Assembly (NCBI GenBank): GCA_002353555.1
Contig: DEJO01000030.1
Coordinates: 1 to 37,134 of the forward strand
DNA: 37,134 nucleotides
Source of the DNA: Prevotella sp. UBA2746
Lineage (GTDB): Bacteria > Bacteroidota > Bacteroidia > Bacteroidales > Bacteroidaceae
Direction: 5' to 3'
Part shown: positions 1 through 8,258 of the stretch, in pieces
Numbering within the stretch: position 1 is the first letter of the stretch
Layout: each line of letters opens with the position of its first letter
The notes under the pieces: model-generated
Database searches by the model: none
Told to the model about the DNA's origin: nothing
What the model saw: the letters and a program-made list of their open reading frames with translations, nothing else
Position numbers and translations under genes: made by a program

Positions 1-1523
1 GAGGTAAGGCCAGAGCAATTCTGGAAAGCTCTAGCGCCGATGCTCGTCACGCTGTTGGGGATTTCGACGGAGGTAAGGCCAGAGCAATTATAGAAAGCAG
101 CATAGCCGATGCTCGTCACACCATCTGGTATCACTAAGTCCTTTATCTCGGTATTTTCATCACTATACAGATGTTTTGCGTAATATAAAGGATTGGCATC
201 CAAAAAACTAAATGATATCTTGCACCATGCAGCTATGTCCTTGACGATTACTTTTTTTAGGCCAGAGCAACTTTGGAAAGCATAATCGCCGATGCTCGTC
301 ACGCTATTGCCGATGGTGACGGAGGTAAGGCCAGAGCAATTCCGGAAAGCCTCACTGCCGATGCTCGTCACGCTGTTGCCGATGGTAACGGAGGTAAGCT
401 TAGAGCAATTATAGAAAGCAGCATAGCCGATGCTCGTCACGCTGTTGCCGATGGTAACGGAGGTAAGCTTAGAGCAATCAGAGAAAGCATAACCGCCAAT
501 GCTCTTCACGTCTTCACCTATAATATATTCTGTAACTCCACCAAAAATATTCTTTATATTGTTGGATCTCGTATATGTTTTTGAAGCTATAGCATTAGAA
601 TTCAAGGTGACGGAGGTAAGCTTAGAGCAACTAGAGAAAGCATATTCACCGATGCTCGTCACGCTGTTGCCGATGGTAATGGAGGTAAGGCCACAAGATC
701 CGAAAGCACCCTCGCCGATGCTCGTCACGCTGTTGGGGATGGTAATGGAGGTAAGGCCAGAGCAACCTTCGAAAGCATGATAGCCGATGCTTGTCACGCT
801 GTTGGGGATAGTAACGGAGGTAAGGCTAGAGCAATTATAGAAAACATATCTGCCGATGCTCGTCACGCTGTTGCCGATGGTGACGGAGGTAAGGCCAGAG
901 CAACCATAGAAAGCACCATTTCCGATGCTCGTCACGCTATTGCCGATGGTGACGGAGGTAAGGCCAGAGCAACCGAAGAAAGCCTCACTGCCGATGCTCG
1001 TCACGCTGTTGCCGATGGTGAGGGAGGTAAGCTTAGAGCAACCTTTGAAAGCATTAGCGCCGATGCTCGTCACGTCTTCACCTATAATATATTCTTTAAC
1101 TTGTTCACCAAAAATATTCTTTATATTGTTGGAACTCGTATATGCTTTTGAAGCTATATAGTTGGAATTCAGAGTGACGGAGGTAAGGCCAGAGCAACCA
1201 GAGAAAGCACTCTCGCCGATGCTACTCACTCTTTTGCCGATGGCGACGGAGGTAAGGCCAGAGCAATTATAGAAAGCCATCTCGCCGATGCTCTTCACGC
1301 TGTAAGTTTTCCCTCCATATTTTATATTAGGGATTATCTCAATGTCGCCGCTGTAATACCCTGAGGGCATAGATGTCACCTGAGCCTGACTATTGTCATT
1401 ATCCAGATAATAGTACAAACCACCCACTTCAACCTTAGTAGATGTGTCAAAAACGGCAAACGCCTGTAGTCCCACCATACTCATCAGCACGGTCAGGACA
1501 AATGTAAGTTTAAATTGTTTCAT
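1..1523 (-). CDS. BspA-family leucine-rich repeat surface protein (3' end beyond window)
   Basis: An open frame runs from ATG at 1521-1523 to the window edge without a stop, about 507 residues. It starts with a signal peptide (MKQFKLTFVLTVLMSMVGLQAFA), then about 15 units of roughly 23 residues of the LRR_5/BspA type with core AFxxCSGLTSVTIGNSVTSIG. Two units are interrupted by the same kind of insert (N-S-N-x-IAS...NNIKNIFG...EYIIGEDV, near 1065-1170 and 507-617). A different insert (KKVIVKDIAAWCKISF...) lies near 120-260, and one unit near 700 is one codon short. Many units are nearly identical in DNA. BspA proteins are secreted or surface-attached and bind host or bacterial partners; the C-terminal anchor is not visible. 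The start lies 20 bp after the stop of the P-loop gene upstream, suggesting co-transcription. Several open frames on the opposite strand are shadows of the repeat. Confidence 0.9.
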   Translation of the reverse strand, partial: MKQFKLTFVLTVLMSMVGLQAFAVFDTSTKVEVGGLYYYLDNDNSQAQVTSMPSGYYSGDIEIIPNIKYGGKTYSVKSIGEMAFYNCSGLTSVAIGKRVSSIGESAFSGCSGLTSVTLNSNYIASKAYTSSNNIKNIFGEQVKEYIIGEDVTSIGANAFKGCSKLTSLTIGNSVTSIGSEAFFGCSGLTSVTIGNSVTSIGNGAFYGCSGLTSVTIGNSVTSIGRYVFYNCSSLTSVTIPNSVTSIGYHAFEGCSGLTSITIPNSVTSIGEGAFGSCGLTSITIGNSVTSIGEYAFSSCSKLTSVTLNSNAIASKTYTRSNNIKNIFGGVTEYIIGEDVKSIGGYAFSDCSKLTSVTIGNSVTSIGYAAFYNCSKLTSVTIGNSVTSIGSEAFRNCSGLTSVTIGNSVTSIGDYAFQSCSGLKKVIVKDIAAWCKISFSFLDANPLYYAKHLYSDENTEIKDLVIPDGVTSIGYAAFYNCSGLTSVEIPNSVTSIGARAFQNCSGLT

Positions 1524-1543
1524 AGTGTAATTGTTTTAAGTTA

Positions 1544-2122
1544 TTATTGTTGCTGTATAATTCTTCTTGCAAATTTAGCGTCTATCACGCTCTTTAGTTC
1601 GATTGCCAATTTATTCCAGTTAGGTGTTTTGTTCTTGGTCTTTTGAACATTAAGCTTCATTCTCAGATATTTAAGGCGAATCCATATGGTAGAGAACGTG
1701 TACGACAGGTTGGAATTGACAAAATAATGCATGGCATCAACTCCACCACCATCTGTTCTACAGGCAGAAATACAAATATTAGACTCTAAGCCTTTGATTT
1801 GTTCTTCGTTCTCAACAATCTCCCATTCCTCACTTCCATAATTGCAAATATACGTAGAAACATTGTTTGCATCAGGCATTTTCCCATTAAAGAAGCGGAT
1901 GTTGTCTTCTATAATCCAGGGATAGTCGCCGCATGTGGCAATAAATACATTTACTTTCTTATGCTGACCCTTAGCATGATAGTTTCTGATGATAACTCTA
2001 AGGTCGCCACCCTTAGTGGGAACTGAGCCCGACATGACGTTAATAAGTTCACGTAAGGTACTGGTCTTGCCTTGATCATGAGTGTCATACAAGACGATAA
2101 TTTCTTCTAATTTCCTTTTCAT
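1544..2122 (-). CDS. P-loop NTPase-like hypothetical protein
   Basis: A 192-residue cytoplasmic protein with no signal peptide. Near the N-terminus, IIVLYDTHDQGKTSTLREL has the shape of a Walker A loop (hydrophobic strand, then GKTS), but the first glycine of GxxxxGKT is replaced by Asp. A second hydrophobic strand (KVNVFIATCGD) could be the Walker B strand with a terminal Asp, and ICISACRTDGGG is a third core strand. That suggests a small P-loop NTPase or kinase-like fold; substrate and partners are unknown. It lies between a candidate structured RNA (ends about 100 bp upstream, same strand) and the BspA gene (starts 20 bp downstream). I see no clear TAnnTTTG box directly upstream. Confidence 0.7.
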   Translation of the reverse strand: MKRKLEEIIVLYDTHDQGKTSTLRELINVMSGSVPTKGGDLRVIIRNYHAKGQHKKVNVFIATCGDYPWIIEDNIRFFNGKMPDANNVSTYICNYGSEEWEIVENEEQIKGLESNICISACRTDGGGVDAMHYFVNSNLSYTFSTIWIRLKYLRMKLNVQKTKNKTPNWNKLAIELKSVIDAKFARRIIQQQ

Positions 2123-2219
2123 TCATTAAGCTTGTAAAGACCGATTAGTATAGATTCTGTCTTTTTTGCTCCTTGAAACACCCAGCAAGGAAAGTTAAAT
2201 TTAGGTTAGCTTATGATAC

Positions 2220-2250
2220 AAAAAAGGCGTAGGTGCTATTCTTCTCGCCT
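2220..2250 (-). terminator. Rho-independent terminator of the candidate ncRNA
   Basis: On the minus strand AGGCGAG (2250-2244) pairs with CTACGCCT (2232-2225) with one bulge, followed at once by a run of T (2225-2220). Confidence 0.6.
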
Positions 2251-2494
2251 ATCCTGGATTCAAAGGCTCTCGCATTGCCCACACCACACAGGATAGACAA
2301 CGCCAGTTAGCCCACGCCAGAACGTACTATATTAAATAAGGTATATAGAAACGCTCCACGCAGACGTCTCGTTGTCATCTGTCTGTTGTGGTGTTTCGAA
2401 TTTGCGAGATTCTTGAATCACAACGACAGACGTCCGAAAACGTCTTTCTCATATATAAGACCGCCCGCTTTACCCCTAAGGGCTAACAAGCGAT
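2220..2494 (-). ncRNA. Candidate structured non-coding RNA, about 275 nt
   Basis: No convincing open frame covers this stretch, yet it has an expression unit on the minus strand: a full promoter (2499-2529) at one end and a hairpin followed by six U residues at the other. Three helices are visible. GGGCTAAC at 2480-2487 pairs perfectly with GTTAGCCC at 2306-2313 (long range). CTATCCTG at 2249-2256 pairs perfectly with CAGGATAG at 2289-2296. A long imperfect hairpin pairs about 2362-2376 with 2421-2434. It has neither the conserved RNase P core nor tmRNA features (no TpsiC arm or CCA end), and it is too long for a bacteroidete SRP RNA. It may belong to a Bacteroidales-specific RNA family, but I cannot name one. 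Confidence 0.6.
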
Positions 2495-2498
2495 GGTG

Positions 2499-2529
2499 CA
2501 AATATAGGGATTATTTCTGAAACTGACAA
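2499..2529 (-). promoter_or_regulatory. Promoter of the candidate ncRNA
   Basis: Read on the minus strand: TTG at 2529-2527, 20 bp, then TATATTTG at 2506-2499 followed by CACC. This matches the Bacteroidetes TTG-N19/20-TAnnTTTG architecture. Predicted start of transcription is about 2494. Confidence 0.65.
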
Positions 2530-3180
2530 GAAAAGGGAAGGGATTTTTATACGACAAATTGTGCAAAGACTGTGTTTGCGAACACACGAAGAAAGCTACA
2601 AATTTCATACTAACGAAGAACAGAAACTACGTCATCGTGCTTGCACACTTTTACCGCTCGAACTTGTTCGCTCCTTCGAGCAAAGCGAGTCTGGAGAAAG
2701 CGAAGCGACTAAAAGAATTTCACAAATGAAACAAATTAAAATCCTATGTTCCTAAGTTCCTTAGCCAAAGAAAGAAATTGCCAGAAATTAACCAGAAATT
2801 TTAAAATCCGTGTAAATTCGTGTTATCCGTGTTCAAAAAAAGATAAAACTTCCGTGATTTCCGCGTGTTCCGTTGTTGATAAAAACCACAGATGACACAG
2901 ATGAACACGGATTTTTTTAGCGAACACGAATCCTTAGACCTTTGACTTTATACTACGAATTACACAAATTGAACGAATCCTTTGACCTTAAACCTTCGAC
3001 TTTAGACTCCCCCTTTAGGGGGTTGGGGGGCTTTGACCTTGACTATAAAATCAAGTCCTGCGAGAGTCCTTACATTATTATATAGAGGTGAAAAAGTTCG
3101 CTTTACGAAGGAAAAAGTGGACTTTACGCTTCTACGTTTCTACGCTTCATGTAGAGGAAATGAAAATTTAGCGGATGAAT
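2530..3180. repeat. Intergenic block of dispersed-repeat debris
   Basis: I see no credible gene in these 650 bp; a 64-codon frame at 2561 has no family features and runs through repeat sequence. The block holds pieces of several repeat types: a CGCTTCGC/GAGCAAAGCGAG palindromic family (2650-2715) that recurs inverted at 3640-3715; an inverted pair built on CCGTGTTC/GAACACGG (2812-2840 and 2886-2912); CCTTTGACCTT/CTTTAGAC strings (2935-3050); and a CCCCCTTTAGGGGG palindrome (about 3009-3022). The mixture looks like remnants of repeats that accumulate in Prevotella intergenic DNA. Confidence 0.55.
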
Positions 3181-3183
3181 GTA

Positions 3184-3213
3184 TTGCCAATTGAAAGGAA
3201 AAAACTACCTTTG
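3184..3213 (+). promoter_or_regulatory. Promoter of the HD-domain gene
   Basis: TTG at 3184-3186, 19 bp, TACCTTTG at 3206-3213. Transcription should begin near 3218, leaving a 5' UTR of about 66 nt. That UTR contains a perfect 8-bp hairpin, GGTCTTAG (3234-3241) with CTAAGACC (3247-3254) around a 5-nt loop. Confidence 0.7.
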
Positions 3214-3283
3214 CACTATGCACTTTGTTCTTCGGTCTTAGATCAGCTAAGACCCTACACTTTGCACTTAGAAGAGAAACAAT

Positions 3284-3718
3284 ATGATAACAGTAGAAGA
3301 TGCTTTGCGCATAGCTTTGGAAGCGCACGACGGACAGAAAGACTTAGACGGTAACCCCGTTATCCTGCACCCGATGGCTGTGGGCATGGCGGGCAGGAAC
3401 CGCGAGGAACAGGTGACGGGTTTGTTGCACGATGAGGGGATGAACTACGAGGATTATGTGAAACGCATAGCAGCATCGGACAACCAACTTGCCATACGCG
3501 TGAAATACAATGACCTGCGGCACAACCTGAAACGTGGACGTGCAGGGGGGCATTGGCATATCGTTGCCAAGCATGAGCGTGCGCTTGCTGTGATAGAACC
3601 GTTGGTGAGAGCAAGAGAGATGAGAGTTCTTTCAGTCGCTTCGCTTGGTGAAAGCGCTTCGCGGTTACTTGCGCCGCTTCGCTCTGCAAGCGAGCAAAGC
3701 TCGAACGAGAGTTTATAG
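3284..3718 (+). pseudogene. RelA/SpoT-type HD-domain protein, internally deleted and with a repeat-derived tail
   Basis: The N-terminus (LRIALEAHDGQKDLDGNP, LHPMAVGMAG) and the segment VKYNDLRHNLKRG match the small HD phosphohydrolases related to the SpoT hydrolase domain. Family members normally continue LLHDVVED and then have several dozen residues before the next helix. Here LLHD runs straight into EGMNYEDYVKRI, so a piece of the catalytic core seems lost in frame and the metal site is incomplete. The last 30 or so residues (RVLSVASLGESASRLLAPLR...) are encoded by the CGCTTCGC-type repeat at 3640-3715, which has replaced the natural C-terminus. The promoter is intact, so a stable inactive protein may still be made. 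Loss of function is my inference. Confidence 0.65.
3640..3715. repeat. Dispersed CGCTTCGC-family palindromic repeat forming a gene 3' end
   Basis: GTCGCTTCGCTT, AAGCGCTTCGC and GCGAGCAAAGCTCGAACGAG make nested palindromes related, in inverted orientation, to 2650-2715. The HD-domain reading frame passes through it and stops at its end. Confidence 0.55.
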
Positions 3719-3739
3719 TTGAGAGATTAGAGTTTAGAG

Positions 3740-4624
3740 ATGAGAAACAGGACGACATATCTTTTTATCATTGTGCTGGCTGTAGTTATGACGCTGGCAT
3801 TCTTTAGTAAGGTGCAGTGCAAGTCGGTCGAGCACGGCGAGTCGATAACGGAAAGCGGCGATGCGAGGCTCGATGGCAGTGAGGCTGCCCGACGTGTCAA
3901 GGTTGGCAAAGGAGTGAAGGACGACTTGCTCATGGTCGTGGGCGGCGATGTGCAGGTGCTCAGGAAGACGGGCTTCGTGACTGGCTATGCCAAGGAGTGG
4001 CGTCTGCCGATGTGGACGGCATGGAACCTGACCGCCAGTCACACCACAGGACCGTACAAGCGGAAGGGCGTGAAGTTCCAGGAAGACGATGAGGTGCCGT
4101 ACCCGAAGGCGATGAACAGTGACTACTACAGCTCCGGCTACGACCGCGGACACATGTGTCCGTCGGGCGACAACAAGTGGAGCCGGCAGGCACAGGAAGA
4201 CTGTTTCCTCTTTACCAACATGTGTCCGCAGTCGCACAACCTGAACGGAGGCGACTGGAACGACTTGGAGATGAAGTGCCGCACGTGGGCTAAGCGCTAC
4301 GGAAACATCTACATCGTCTGCGGCCCCGTGTTCCGCAACAGCCGTCCCAGCCGTACTATCGGCAGGAACCGCGTATGGGTGCCCGACGGGTTCTATAAGG
4401 TGGTGCTCAGGATGAATCAGAGGAGCGACCGCGGACGGCAGCACGGAGACGCCATTGCCGCCATCGGCTTCTACTATGACAATGAAGACGGTCACCGTCC
4501 GTTGTCCGACTATGTGATGACCGTCGACGAGGTGGAAGAGATGACGGGGCTTGACTTCTTCTCTGCCCTCGGCGACAAGACAGAGCAGCGCATAGAAGCC
4601 AATGCCGACCTGCGCGACTGGTAG
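3740..4624 (+). CDS. Secreted DNA/RNA non-specific endonuclease (DRGH family)
   Basis: The 294-residue protein starts with a hydrophobic export segment (TYLFIIVLAVVMTLAFF), then about 60 linker residues and the nuclease domain. The signature YDRGHMCPSGDN puts the catalytic His at about residue 138. The following NMCPQSHNLNGGDWNDLE carries the Asn expected to hold the Mg ion in the Serratia nuclease/NucA family. The strand YIVCGPVF and the region near VPDGFYKVVLR are also typical. It should cut DNA and RNA without sequence specificity in the periplasm or outside the cell, for nutrient scavenging or defence. It starts 21 bp after the damaged HD gene and is probably read from the same promoter. 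Confidence 0.9.
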   Translation: MRNRTTYLFIIVLAVVMTLAFFSKVQCKSVEHGESITESGDARLDGSEAARRVKVGKGVKDDLLMVVGGDVQVLRKTGFVTGYAKEWRLPMWTAWNLTASHTTGPYKRKGVKFQEDDEVPYPKAMNSDYYSSGYDRGHMCPSGDNKWSRQAQEDCFLFTNMCPQSHNLNGGDWNDLEMKCRTWAKRYGNIYIVCGPVFRNSRPSRTIGRNRVWVPDGFYKVVLRMNQRSDRGRQHGDAIAAIGFYYDNEDGHRPLSDYVMTVDEVEEMTGLDFFSALGDKTEQRIEANADLRDW

Positions 4625-4639
4625 AAGCTGTCAATTGTC

Positions 4640-6433
4640 TCATCGGTAGCCCGTACCGCCACCGCCACGTGAGCCGCCTCCTCCGTCATACGACGAACGA
4701 CCTCCTCTTCCGCTGCTACGCGAGGAGTTGCTGGAACTTGACGAACTGCTTGACGAATAGTATTTGTGCATATGTTCTTTCCATATTTGTCGCTCTTCCG
4801 GTGTCTCGTATGTGTCGAGGTAGTTGATGGACATGCCGGCGTAGCCTGATATGTGTTCGATGGCTGCCAGAGTACTCTCTATACTACCTAATTGTGCAAC
4901 ATCGGGGAAGACCTTGCCCAACTCGTTACCCACCTTGTCGGCTATACCGTACAGGTAGGCGTACACCATGTACTCCTTCCACAGTCCTGTCTCCTTGAGG
5001 TCGCGTTCAGCGGTAAGCGTAAATTCCTCCAGATACTTGCGGAATCCGAATACCTGGGTTACATCCTCCTTGGTCAGGGCTTCCAGCTTGCCATCCAATG
5101 GGCGCAGGCTGTTTACCATCTTGCGAGCCAGCGGTCGCAGTTCTATCGTCTTGTTCTTGGCGTATGTATCCAGTTCCTTGGGTTGCAGTTTATGGTCAGC
5201 ACCCGCAGCACCGTAGAGGAAAGTTTGCAAGAACAACGGATAGTTATGGTTATAATCATCTTCAATTTCTCTTCCCAGTGGTATTTCTACCTGGAACACT
5301 TCTGCCATCTCGCCCTTTTCGTTGTGCTCAATGGTGATGTGCAACTGTTTGTTGTACAACATTCGCAGGATGTAGGCATTACGAACGATGTCTTTTGAAC
5401 ATAATTTAGAGTCAACGGTACAGAGCACCTTAGCCGTCTTCTGTATGTCGCCGTCGAAAGGAATGTCACGATACCAGTCCATCATCTTCCCTCTGCCGTT
5501 ACCAAACAAGCGTTTCATCTCGTTGGTGTAGCCAATGGTGCCATAGATAGCGATGCAGAAGATGATGACTGCCACCGGAATAGCGAGCAACAGGACAAAA
5601 AGCAGCAAGTCGTGGAGGGTGTCAAAGGTACTGCTATCTTCGACGCCGTAACCAAAGAACGAGGACTGTTGCGCACCTTTCTCCTTCTCCAAGTCAGTGT
5701 AGTCGCTGCCCTTGAAGGCTTCGCGCTTCACCGACTTGTAGAATGTCGTCAGCACCTGTGTGGCAGGACGGAACAATCCCTTGTTGAACTCCACCATGAC
5801 GTTGATCTTCTCGCCTTGCTTGGAGAAGGGTCTGGTGGTCTCAACGACTATCTTCCCGTCTTTCACGAAGATGGTGCCGTAATAGTTGAACGCCCACACG
5901 CGCGTGTCGTCGGGAGAGAAGTTGCCGTTCTCCTTGCTGATTACCATCTTCAGATGTCTGGCATACGGGTGGGAAGCCTCGTAGAAGGTGAAAAGAAAAC
6001 CATCGAAGTCTTCGTACGACTTCACCAGTCGGGTGATGGTATAGTGGATGTTGTGCAGATGCTTGCCTGGTGTGCCTACGCCCCAGCATAGTTCCTTGCC
6101 TTCGCTGGTATTGTTGATGCCACACTTAAAGGCTTTCTCTTCGCGGCTGAGGTCGGTTCTCCATGGTTGTACGGTTGTGAACGGCTTGCCGCTCTCGTCG
6201 CTCACCGCCAATTCGCCAACATCGCTACCTTGCAGGTTGTTCATCGTGAGGAAGCCTTCTGTAGCCCGTTCCGGGATAATGACATCGTGTATTTCCTCTA
6301 CACGGGCATTCCCAAGGTCATTGATGACTACGTTGATGATGACATCCGATAGTTGTGCCGACATAGGAAGCGGCAGGAACAGCAACCATACCGTTGCTGC
6401 AAGCAGTTTGGTTGAGTATAGGGTAGGTCTCAT
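4640..6433 (-). CDS. DUF2207 domain membrane protein with Ser/Gly-rich tail
   Basis: The 597-residue protein has a signal peptide (LLAATVWLLFLPLPMSAQ), an extracytoplasmic beta-rich domain of about 230 residues of DUF2207 type (VEEIHDVIIPE, TVQPWRTDLSREEKAFKCGIN, then RPATQVLTTFYK), and a strong membrane segment around residues 270-300 (LLLFVLLLAIPVAVIIFCIAIYG). A long cytoplasmic region with a GxCKWDGDIQ-like block follows, seen here as WYRDIPFDGDIQKTAKVL. The C-terminus is a poly-Ser stretch and then a Gly/Arg-rich tail, common in this family. The function of DUF2207 proteins is not settled. The start overlaps the upstream gene by 4 bp, so the two are translationally coupled. Confidence 0.8.
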   Translation of the reverse strand: MRPTLYSTKLLAATVWLLFLPLPMSAQLSDVIINVVINDLGNARVEEIHDVIIPERATEGFLTMNNLQGSDVGELAVSDESGKPFTTVQPWRTDLSREEKAFKCGINNTSEGKELCWGVGTPGKHLHNIHYTITRLVKSYEDFDGFLFTFYEASHPYARHLKMVISKENGNFSPDDTRVWAFNYYGTIFVKDGKIVVETTRPFSKQGEKINVMVEFNKGLFRPATQVLTTFYKSVKREAFKGSDYTDLEKEKGAQQSSFFGYGVEDSSTFDTLHDLLLFVLLLAIPVAVIIFCIAIYGTIGYTNEMKRLFGNGRGKMMDWYRDIPFDGDIQKTAKVLCTVDSKLCSKDIVRNAYILRMLYNKQLHITIEHNEKGEMAEVFQVEIPLGREIEDDYNHNYPLFLQTFLYGAAGADHKLQPKELDTYAKNKTIELRPLARKMVNSLRPLDGKLEALTKEDVTQVFGFRKYLEEFTLTAERDLKETGLWKEYMVYAYLYGIADKVGNELGKVFPDVAQLGSIESTLAAIEHISGYAGMSINYLDTYETPEERQIWKEHMHKYYSSSSSSSSSNSSRSSGRGGRSSYDGGGGSRGGGGTGYR

Positions 6434-7311
6434 GAAATGAACATATAGGCGTATTTAATCAAAAGAAACAGCAGATACAAGGCTGCAAAAAAGATGAGGA
6501 TAGCGGTGATGGGGTACTCCAAGCACAGGTTCCATAGGTTGTAGAAACCGAGTTCTGTCTTTGGTGTCTTTTCCAACATCATGGGGGACTGTAGTTCGGA
6601 GGGCGTGAAACTGCCTTGTTGCAGGTCGGATGTTGCGAAGCTACCTTGTGCTGGCAGGTTGGGGAAAAGTCCTTTCTTGAATTTCAGCTGATAGTTTAAG
6701 CGTGTGTTCCCCTTCTCAGGACGGATGTATAGGGTGCCGTCTTCTATCGTCAGCTTGCCGTCTGCAACGCAATCATCCAAGTTCAGCATGTCCGTTGTTA
6801 TCTTCCTGCCGCTCAGATGTATGCGCAGCTCCATCTTCTCGGCAGGCATGTCGTCGGGCAGATTGATGAACGGGTAGTCCAGCACGTCGGCATCGGCTGT
6901 GGCGTACATGGCATTCCTGATGCCGTAGCTCACGAAGTACTGCTTGCGGCTTTGCGGTATCATGCCCCAATGTAGTTCTATCCTGCCGTCATGCGTCAAC
7001 GTATAGCCGCAATGACGGGCTTTCTCTGCAGAGGGTAGGGCAGTGTTCCATTTGTCTACCTGCTCGTAATCATTGTTGTCGCCGCGCTCGCTCACCTTCA
7101 TGATGACCTTGCTCAGTGCTACTTGGGCATTGTAGCTGACATACATCTCGTCTGCATTGCCCGCCGCAACATCGCGCACCTCCACTATCGTGATGTAATT
7201 ATCATAGAGCGTAGCATCTACGATAAGCCTGTGTAATGTCGGTTGTGCCTGTGCAGCAAGGGTGGTTGCTGTCAGCAAAAGGAATAGTAATAACCGTTTT
7301 GTAATCATCAT
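6430..7311 (-). CDS. Short DUF2207-like exported protein with a C-terminal membrane anchor
   Basis: The 293-residue protein has a signal peptide (RLLLFLLLTATTLAAQAQ), one extracytoplasmic domain, and a single C-terminal membrane helix (ITAILIFFAALYLLFLLIKYAYMF). Its domain parallels the first domain of the next gene: an Ile/Val-rich first strand (DNYITIVEVRDV), a KWNTALPSAEKARHCGYTL block matching PWRTDLSREEKAFKCGIN, and LKFKKGLFPNL matching VEFNKGLFRPA. It looks like a paralogue without the cytoplasmic half. The stop overlaps the next start by 4 bp, which suggests the two act together, perhaps as a membrane heteromer (inference). A TATTTTTG box at 7349-7342 on the minus strand could be its -7 element; no good -33 box is visible. 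Confidence 0.7.
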   Translation of the reverse strand: MMITKRLLLFLLLTATTLAAQAQPTLHRLIVDATLYDNYITIVEVRDVAAGNADEMYVSYNAQVALSKVIMKVSERGDNNDYEQVDKWNTALPSAEKARHCGYTLTHDGRIELHWGMIPQSRKQYFVSYGIRNAMYATADADVLDYPFINLPDDMPAEKMELRIHLSGRKITTDMLNLDDCVADGKLTIEDGTLYIRPEKGNTRLNYQLKFKKGLFPNLPAQGSFATSDLQQGSFTPSELQSPMMLEKTPKTELGFYNLWNLCLEYPITAILIFFAALYLLFLLIKYAYMFIS

Positions 7312-7390
7312 AAAGTTCTATATGATTTACTTTTTATTTTGCAAAAATACCTTTATTTTTCTATAAACGGAAACATTTTCTTGATATTCC

Positions 7391-7421
7391 TTTGAATTGT
7401 CATCACTTCTTTGTAACTTTG
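7391..7421 (+). promoter_or_regulatory. Promoter of the nif3-like gene
   Basis: TTTG at 7391-7394, 19 bp, TAACTTTG at 7414-7421. The predicted start of transcription (about 7426) leaves roughly 40 nt before the GTG start codon at 7467. Confidence 0.7.
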
Positions 7422-7466
7422 TCGCCGAGAAATGGGAATGTTACCGTTTCGTAAGCACATTTTAGC

Positions 7467-8258
7467 GTGAAAGTAAAAGAGGTAATTGACGCCCTTGAAC
7501 GATTCGCGCCTCTGCCTCTGCAAGAGGGCTTCGACAATGCCGGCTTGCAGGTTGGATTGACAGAAGCGTGGGAAGTGTCAGGGGCATTATTGTGTTTAGA
7601 CGTGACCGAGCAGGTGGTAGACGAGGCAGCGCGTATGGGGTGCAACCTCATCGTGAGCCACCATCCGCTCATCTTCCACAAGCTGGCGCGTGTGGCAGGT
7701 GAGGACTTCGTACAGCGCATCGTCTTCAAGGCGATAGAGCACCGTATAGCCATCGTCTCGATGCATACCAATATGGACAACGCACGGGGTGGGGTGAACT
7801 TCAAAATTGCAGAGAAGATGGGACTGACGGATGTAGACTTCATCGGCGAACGCAAGGTGGCTGACGGTGTCGAAGGTGCTTCGGGGGTCATGGGACGGCT
7901 TGCCGTGCCCCTGTCGGCGGCTGACTTCATCGCCATGTTGAAGACAACGTTCGGGGTGGCTTGTGTACAAGCCAATCAGTTCTTGCAACGCAACATTGAG
8001 ACTGTAGCCATCTGCGGAGGCTCAGGAGCCTTCATGGTCGACGAGGCGGTCAGGGCAGGAGCCGATGCCTTCGTTACGGGTGAGATGCACTATCATGAGT
8101 TCTTCGACCGTGAACAGCAGATTCAGCTTGCAGTCATCGGCCACTATCAGAGTGAGCAGTTCACCACCGAGGTCTTCAAGTCCATCATCGAAGAGCATTG
8201 TCCGGGTGTGGCAACCTATATCACCCAGACCAATACCAATCCGATAGTGTATGTGTGA
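7467..8258 (+). CDS. Nif3-like dinuclear metal centre protein (YbgI/GTP cyclohydrolase 1 type 2 family)
   Basis: The 263 residues carry the full Nif3/YbgI pattern: FDNAGLQVG near the N-terminus, SHHPLIFHKL (metal His pair), HTNMDNARGGVN (metal Asp), and near the C-terminus VTGEMHYHEFFD and GHYQSE (metal His and Glu). The family forms hexameric rings with a two-metal site; its cellular role is poorly defined. The length matches the short E. coli type, not the form of about 365 residues with an extra middle domain found in many Bacteroidetes. The start is GTG at 7467, because no in-frame ATG precedes the conserved VKEVIDALERF. The zinc-ribbon gene follows after 82 bp, an arrangement common in this phylum. 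Confidence 0.88.
   Translation: MKVKEVIDALERFAPLPLQEGFDNAGLQVGLTEAWEVSGALLCLDVTEQVVDEAARMGCNLIVSHHPLIFHKLARVAGEDFVQRIVFKAIEHRIAIVSMHTNMDNARGGVNFKIAEKMGLTDVDFIGERKVADGVEGASGVMGRLAVPLSAADFIAMLKTTFGVACVQANQFLQRNIETVAICGGSGAFMVDEAVRAGADAFVTGEMHYHEFFDREQQIQLAVIGHYQSEQFTTEVFKSIIEEHCPGVATYITQTNTNPIVYV

Noticed and set aside
273..1161. Several + strand frames with 23-residue repeats (such as SADARHAVADGDGGKARA)
   Set aside because: The repetition comes from the minus-strand LRR gene, whose translation gives canonical BspA units; no + strand start or promoter supports these frames.
2220..2494. Retron ncRNA
   Set aside because: The long-range pairing recalls retron a1/a2 ends, but there is no reverse transcriptase gene nearby and the pairing is internal, not terminal.
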